In this document: one piece after another, positions 9,355 to 14,518 of the stretch
How the letters are laid out: the number at the start of each line of letters is the position of its first letter
Position numbering within the stretch: the first letter of the stretch is position 1
Assembly (NCBI RefSeq): GCF_000003605.2
Contig: NW_003140813.1
Span: 184,894-199,411 of the forward strand
Source: Saccoglossus kowalevskii
Lineage: Eukaryota; Hemichordata; Enteropneusta; Harrimaniidae
Direction: 5' to 3'
Length of the DNA stretch: 14,518 nt
The notes under the pieces: model-generated
Seen by the model: the letters and a program-made list of their open reading frames with translations, nothing else
What the model was told of the DNA's origin: nothing
Databases searched by the model: none
Translations under genes and position numbers: made by a program

Positions 9355-9477
9355 CTATACTACAACCTAAGTGAAATTCGCTAAATTAAATCCATAGAAC
9401 TCAAGTTTGTAAACTTTAAAAGCGGATGAAATCACTCAAAACAAAATAGTGAAAATAAATGGTTTTACAATATATTA
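9355..9477. mobile_element. Possible degraded MITE (weak)
   Basis: The left side reads CTACAACCTAAGTGAAATTC then GCTAAATTAAATCC. The right side, on the other strand, begins TATTGTAAAACCATTTATTT then TCACT. Both recall the GTGAAATTCGC/TTTTCGC wording of family 1, and the ends are loosely inverted. The match is too diverged to set boundaries by eye. Confidence 0.25.
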
Positions 9478-10627
9478 ATCCACTTTCCACAAACCTTCAT
9501 ATTCTTTCCAGACATTATATCAGGCATTTTTGTCATCACATGCAAAAAAAATAGACATGCATAAATTGCAGATAGTTACTTCATAGTTCCCGCCAAATTA
9601 TCATTTCAAAATTTATGAATAATTTGTATTTCAATTTTGAAAACATAAAAGATTGTATTTGTACCTATACTACAAGCTGAATCCGTTAGCAGTTGTAGCC
9701 TGCACTAGTCTGTAACTGTATCAAATAATGTGTAATCATATTACAATCGGCAGTTGTAATAATAGTACAAAGTCTTCAGGTAATTGGAGTTTACTTTCCG
9801 ATGAACAAAACTTGTATAAATATTAAAATAAAATAGTTCCAATGTAAAACAAGTTTGTTCAATGTTCAAAATGAAAATAATTGGTAATGTGGGCTTCTTT
9901 TATTTGTAAGTGTTGTTGTGCCACAAGTTGTTTTCTTCTAATACAATGTGTTAGTTATTACTGTGTTTTTTTTAATTTTAAGAAGTGGTTTTCAGTATTA
10001 TGTTTTCAATATGGGTGTATGAGCTAAAAATAAATTACATATTACAAGTGTGGACACTTCTCACCTGTCACACCAATTCTGGCAAATACATTCTGGGTCA
10101 TATTCAGCATTGGTGTAGAATAAAGATATAGAGGTAGTTACCTTACTATTGGGACGCCATTTTGAATTACTCAAGAAACTGTTGTGAATGAATCACCGAT
10201 TGTAATTTTGTTAAAATTGAGATGATTTATGTGACCCATACTTTACACCAGTGCCATGTTTTCAAAGAATACGACCTGGATAAAAATCAGAGTAATAAAA
10301 TGACTAAACTTGAATATTGCTTTGAAAAAAATGATATTTACTATTAATATGCCGTTCATGCATTTTAATAAGTCACTGTTATTTAGTGATAATTTTAGGG
10401 CACAAAAATTCAAAACTAATTCAAACAAATATTCAGGATTAGTCATATTTTTCAATCAGTGATGACAGAATTTGTGTAATGATTCACCAAACACCGACAC
10501 GGTCCACCTGTATCAAGTGTCAAATAAATGAAGTGTATTTTTTTTTCATAAATCTTTCCTTGTGTGTTCTTGACCCTTGACCCCTGTACCTATACCCATT
10601 CCCATTCTCCACCAATGAGAGATGCAT
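9478..10627. other. AT-rich intergenic stretch
   Basis: No protein-like frame, no RNA gene. The 70-codon - strand frame at 10243-10455 is low in information and has no supporting splice or promoter context. Confidence 0.55.
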
Positions 10628-10697
10628 GTGACTATTTGTGTGACTATTAAGTGACTAATAATTTATTAAGTGACTAATAGTGTGACTATTTATTAAG
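10628..10697. repeat. Short imperfect tandem repeat (GTGACTAWTA)
   Basis: GTGACTA recurs five times in 70 bp, starting at 10628 and followed alternately by TTTGT, TTAA, ATAATTTATTAA, ATAGT and TTTATTAA. It looks like a minisatellite made from one 10-bp motif and a TTATTAAG spacer. Confidence 0.6.
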
Positions 10698-12750
10698 CAG
10701 CATTGTCAACTTGAGGGAAAAGTTATCATTTCAATGATGTTAGCTCATGTTAGTGTGGCAAGTAAATAGATGACATATTTTATGTAGAATTCAAGCCATC
10801 GCTAATTTATTAATGAAACCCTATAGCATGGAAGTGCTGGACCCATGGTGCATCTTATGTCTCGAACGGACTTTCAGTCAGTAGCCTGCATGTGTAATTT
10901 TAGACATTTAGTAAAATAAAAATCATTTGAAAGGCAAAATTTCATCAAACCCATCCACCTTTGATTGAAAATTTCATATCATTTCCAAAAAAGAAATAAA
11001 TAATCAACATAATATTAATGAATGTATTGCATCCTTAGAAATAGTTCCCATAGGTTGACAGCAATAAAACGTTAGTAATAAAGTACAATACATATAATAC
11101 TAACGTAAAATGTCAATGTTATTTCTGATTTCGAATATTTTGAAATATTTCAACATAAAATTGACTTCAAGGATGTGATTATAAACTATTGTCTTTCACC
11201 GCAATATTTATTTATTTCATTTTCCATATTACCCTAGTCTAGGGGGGAGTATCAAATTCCATTGTAAGATTTACACATAAGTTAACATCATTAATACATT
11301 GGCACACACTTCAAGTATGTTGCACCACAAATCCAGAGTCCTACCTGAAGCATGAACATCTGTTATGACTAAAACAAACCATGCATGGTTATACCTTTGC
11401 CTTGAAGGAATTTCATCCCAAATCCAGTATTGAAGTGTGACTTGTGCAAGAATCGTTGACCTCTGCATGCATGGAACCCACCTTGAAGAAATCCAACATT
11501 AAGGTATGCAGACAGACTACAACCTTTGACCTGCTATATCATGATCAGTTCATTCATGCATTTAACTTCAATATTCCTTGTACCTTGGTACATTTGACCT
11601 GTGACACCTTTTCCTTTTTTTCATTAAAATATGAAAAAAATGTATTTTGTAAATTTTTGATGAATTAATATTTTATTTGTTTTATCTTACAGGACGCATG
11701 CAGAGGTTCAAGTACAAGTAAAGTGAAAAACTTGGGTTTTCAAAACTTCAACCCAATTCAAACTATTTAGGACACATTTTGACGATAAATTTACTCACTC
11801 TTGAAATGTGGCAACAAAATTAATTCTACATTTTGGATGTTTACTAAGTGATACCTGAATTTATAAAATGATCACTGGGTTCTTGCCTTGTTCTGACACT
11901 TGGTGGCGCACTTTCCTAACAGGTTGTTATTCTTACTATTTTTGCACGAGATATAATTTGATAACAGGATATAAATACTGTAATTTTGCTTGGTGGTCTA
12001 TTAAAGAGTTACATCAGAAAAACAAATATTCACTGCATGTTATTTTTAAGGATGTACAAGGTTGCATATACAAGTTTTAAATTCACGGGTTCATGAAAGA
12101 AACATTCTTTTGTTCAATTTTAAGATTATTGGTTTTAATTTAGCACAAATAGGTATCAGCGAAATAAGTGAAAATGTAATCCAGTGAATAATTATAATGC
12201 ATTGTTTGATTACAAATTAACAAGGTTTTAGCTGAATTTGAGGTTATATGCCCAGTTCATCATAAATGTACTTACCGGTACATTGTTATGGGTTCATTCT
12301 ATAATAGTGAAAATATAAATAAAAAAAAATCAAGGTCACCAGACAATTGCTATGGAGAGATATATCTCAATTTTGCTCATTGATATGAGATAAAAATATA
12401 ACATAAATCATAATTTCATAAAAAGATTTAAAAAGAATTGTCATATAATTTTGTGAGTTTCCAGTATAATAGTTTTCACATGATGTACAATGAAATAGTC
12501 TCCCATAATGCATTGCGTATATGTGCAGTATGCGTCTATGTGCAGTATGCTCAAGTTGAACACAATTTGAACATGTGTTTGAATGCATTCCAATATTGTA
12601 GCCCAGATTCAATGTATAATGTGTAAATACTTACCTTTGTTATGATTGTTTGAATATATATTTCCTTGTGAATAATTAGATAAGAAAACCATGCCCCGAT
12701 TCTAAGCAGTTATAATTGAGCTGATAGACAATGGAAATACATACTGGTAT
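10698..12750. other. AT-rich stretch without a supportable gene
   Basis: There is a good acceptor-like site at 11691-11692 (TTTATCTTACAG) followed by a frame ending THAEVQVQVK-stop at 11724-11726, and a donor-like AAG|GTATGC at 11504. I could not link these into a frame-consistent gene. Other open frames here (11271-11468 and 12367-12612 on the - strand; 11868-12080 and 12438-12626 on the + strand) have no family features. Small palindromes occur at 11232-11244 and around 12266-12285. A short piece at 12168-12192 resembles the interior of MITE family 1. Confidence 0.45.
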
Positions 12751-13412
12751 ACTCTAGGCAACCACTCTTCAAGCCTAGTACATGACAACATACCAGACAT
12801 AGGTTCAAGGCTACCAAGCCCAGAATTGTACAGGACAACATAGATTCTAGACTACCCCTATTCAAGGCTCGAACTGTACACGGTAACATAGCAGGCATAG
12901 ATTCATTGTAAGCCACCACAATTCAAGTCTAGGACTGTACATGACAAAACAGTAGGCATAGATTCTAGGCTACCCCTACCGGTATTTAAGGCTAGAACTG
13001 TACATGACAAAACAGTAGGCATAGATTCTAGGCTACCCCTACCGGTATTTTAAGGCTAGAACTGTACATGACAAAATAGTAGGTATAGATTCTAGGCTAC
13101 CCCTACCGGTATTTAAGGCTAGAACTGTACACGACAAAATAGTAGGCATAGATTCTAGGCTACCCCTACCGGTATTTAAGGCTAGAACTGTACACGACAA
13201 AATAGTAGGTATAGATTCTAGGCTACCCCTACCGGAATTTAAGGCTAGAACTGTACACGACAAAATAGTAGGTATAGATTCTAGGCTACCCCCATTTAAG
13301 GCTAGAACTGTACACGACAAAACAGTAGGCATAGATTCTAGGCTACCCCTACCGGAATTTAAGGCTAGAACTGTACACGACAAAACAGTAGGCATAAATT
13401 CTAGGCTACCAC
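12751..13412. repeat. 63-bp tandem repeat array (minisatellite)
   Basis: Units can be phased on ATTCTAGGCTACC. Starts fall at 12844, 12901, 12962, 13025, 13089, 13152, 13215, 13278, 13335 and 13398, giving spacings of 57, 61, 63, 64, 63, 63, 63, 57 and 63. Two or so older, badly degenerate units lie at 12751-12843. A typical unit reads ATTCTAGGCTACCCCTACCG, then GTATTTAAGGCTAGAACTGT, then ACACGACAAAACAGTAGGCA and TAG. Differences between units are mainly C/T transitions (ACATGAC/ACACGAC, GGCATAG/GGTATAG), one extra T, and one 6-base loss of the TACCGG box in the unit at 13278. The left side is diverged and the right side nearly uniform, suggesting growth from or homogenisation at the right. 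The period is a multiple of three, so the - strand carries a 126-codon frame of 21-residue repeats (13039-13419). I treat that frame as a by-product of the array. Confidence 0.9.
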
Positions 13413-13535
13413 CATTCATATGATATGTCTTCTACAAGTATAATCAAGAAAACAGAACTTTTGAACCGTTTTAAAAATAAATACAACAATGGCATTATTT
13501 TCCCCAGACTGATCATGTTTTGGGAGATTTGAGAA
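13413..13535 (-). other. Presumed 3' untranslated region of the - strand gene
   Basis: Sequence between the array and the stop codon of the candidate terminal exon. No AATAAA or ATTAAA on the - strand was found here, so the transcript's end is not located. It may run into the repeat array. Confidence 0.3.
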
Positions 13536-13717
13536 TTACTTGCATTTGCTGGAAAGAAGCCTGATCAAATCAATGATGTTACTATGACCTTCTAAGGAAC
13601 CACTTTTGCTTTCCGAGTTTTGATACTCGACTATTCCATTACCTTCTTGAGAGTCCTCAATGTCCCAGCAAACCTCTGACGGCGATAAAATACATTTTTC
13701 AAGGGAAATGAAATCAG
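13536..13717 (-). CDS. Unrecognised protein, C-terminal coding exon
   Basis: On the - strand an acceptor (TTACCTCTTTGAACAG, AG at 13719-13718) opens a frame that runs 59 codons to TAA at 13538-13536. The exon begins with the last two bases of a split codon. The residues begin DFISLEKCILSPSEVCWDIE and end HSNIIDLIRLLSSKCK. The middle is acidic and serine-rich. It reads like genuine protein: even amino-acid use, a mixed acidic linker and a hydrophobic helix-like tail (NIIDLIRLL), with no stops despite high AT. There is no in-frame methionine, so it must be joined to upstream exons to the right, probably beyond the window edge. I do not recognise the family and propose no function. The alternative is a chance open frame beside a chance acceptor. 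Confidence 0.45.
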
Positions 13718-14438
13718 CTGTTCAAAGAGGTAATGTTGTATGTTGTTTATTAAAAGATGGTTACAAGAAATGTCCTCTATAACCAATGTTGCCAAGTCAA
13801 CCACCTAGAGTACTTCCAGAAGGCAGAATAAACTGAAATGTTTAAAACGCTTTGAATGCCCAATTGTTCTCAGCAACATTTTGTAAATGTGTAGAAACAT
13901 GTATTCAATAATCTATTTGTGAATCTTGGACCAAATTTCATCTTAAAGTAAGAGGGTCGTCACCTGCGAACACATCAGAATTGAGTCTCAAGTGATGATG
14001 ACAACACGCGCTAAAAACGCACAGGCTTATGGAAAGACAATGACACGCTATGGCCATCTGACGCATGCACAGGTGACGACTCCTCGCAAAGACATGTGGA
14101 AAGAATTATGCTGTGGGTTTGGTTAAATGATTTTTACATTACGCAACAACAACAGCTCTGTATAATTTGTTCATTCACATTGTTGCTTAGTCACAAATGC
14201 TATATATGAAACATGTAATCAGTAATAAACAGAAACAATTTATTCTGTTATAATAAATTCATAAACTACATTTGTACTATTATAACAATGCAAGAACACA
14301 GTACACATGTACTTGTTTGAATAGTTATGGTATTATACATTAGAATACAAACTAAAATAAGAAATTGAAATACTTAAACCATCTTGATAATATCACATCT
14401 ACAGCCAGACACTCTTCACCATGTTATCAGCCACACAC
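13718..14438. other. Probable intron of the - strand gene, with a GC-richer patch
   Basis: Mostly AT-rich. The exception is about 13956-14126, which has several CpG-containing words (CACGCGC, ACGC, GACGAC, CTCGC) and an 11-bp inverted repeat GTCGTCACCTG (13956-13966) / CAGGTGACGAC (14070-14080). Open frames on both strands cross it: a 43-codon ATG frame on the + strand (13995-14126) and, on the - strand, a frame behind an acceptor at 14112-14111 that stays open to 14014. The - strand frame has a phase (1 base in, 1 base out at 14019) that would fit the terminal exon, but its donor C|GTTTTT is poor. Confidence 0.35.
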
Positions 14439-14472
14439 CTTGCAACATATGGATCCTATGGTATATGGCAAT
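14439..14472 (-). CDS. Candidate penultimate exon of the - strand gene (weak)
   Basis: A T-rich acceptor (CGTTTTTTTTACTCAG, AG at 14474-14473) and a good donor (GCAAG|GTGTGT, GT at 14438-14437) enclose 34 bp. In the frame reading IAIYHRIHMLQ plus one base, the single leftover base joins the two leading bases of the exon at 13717 to make an alanine codon, so phase and splice signals agree. A 34-bp exon is short. A competing reading starts at the weaker acceptor CCATAG (exon 14455-14403, DPYVARCVADNMVKSVW) with a different end phase. Both cannot be right. Confidence 0.22.
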
Positions 14473-14518
14473 CTGAGTAAAAAAAACGATGTTGGTATAT
14501 AGGCTCCTATTTTTTTTT

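Noticed and set aside
10129-10166. - strand ATGGCGTCCC context with a donor-like AAG|GTAACT, as a gene start
   Set aside because: The frame stops after four codons; at most it is a YY1-like ATGGCG motif.
12168-12192. Fragment resembling MITE family 1 interior (AGTGAAAATGTAATCCAGTG)
   Set aside because: Too short and diverged to separate from chance in AT-rich DNA; no inverted ends.
1-14518. tRNA, rRNA or snRNA genes, CRISPR arrays, bacterial or viral genes
   Set aside because: No tRNA-like boxes with a foldable acceptor, no regularly spaced repeats with unique spacers, and no integrase, polymerase or capsid-like frames were seen by eye. The only tandem array has no spacers.

Overview
The window looks like nuclear DNA of an invertebrate animal. 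It is AT-rich (roughly one third G+C by eye) and has no prokaryotic gene layout. It contains a clear spliced gene with GT...AG introns and a poly(A) signal, several short inverted-repeat transposons (MITEs) and a 63-bp tandem array. A mollusc, perhaps a bivalve, is my best guess, from the style of the MITEs (TACTGTGAAATACTTTATTTTCGCTGG-like ends) and the ACCGGTA-rich repeat. That is inference from general familiarity, not a match I could run.

The only gene I can name by family is on the + strand at 6462-7504. It is the 3' part of a THEG-type gene (testicular haploid expressed gene; sperm microtubule-associated protein family, SPMAP2/THEG-like). Two coding exons (6462-6528 and 6931-7504) join in frame across a 402-bp intron. 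They give 212 residues made almost entirely of THEG repeats, with a stop at 7502-7504 and AATAAA at 7619. The 5' exons are not identified. They may lie in the preceding 6.4 kb, which holds possible promoter signals (2388-2481; twin inverted CCAAT boxes at 3123-3180), or outside the window.

Left part (1-6461): AT-rich, presumably intergenic or intronic DNA. It holds an inverted-repeat element at 687-930, two copies of one roughly 213-bp MITE family (1318-1530 and 5741-5952, about 90% identical) and a second MITE type at 4027-4335. Several open stretches next to splice-like sites (4687-4872, 5004-5294) are recorded as weak.

Middle (7640-12750): mostly featureless AT-rich DNA, with a foldback at 7778-7825, a possible degraded MITE near 9355-9477 and a short GTGACTA tandem repeat at 10628-10697.

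Right end: a tandem array of 63-bp units (12751-13412) is old and degenerate on its left and nearly homogeneous on its right. Just beyond it, on the - strand, is what looks like the terminal coding exon of another gene (13536-13717, 59 residues, family not recognised), whose body would continue past the right edge. The array would then sit in or just beyond that gene's 3' UTR. A GC- and CpG-richer patch at 13956-14126 lies in the same neighbourhood and may hold another exon.

I do not see a previously undescribed biological system. The best leads are the unrecognised - strand exon, the frame-preserving 63-bp array and the MITE families.
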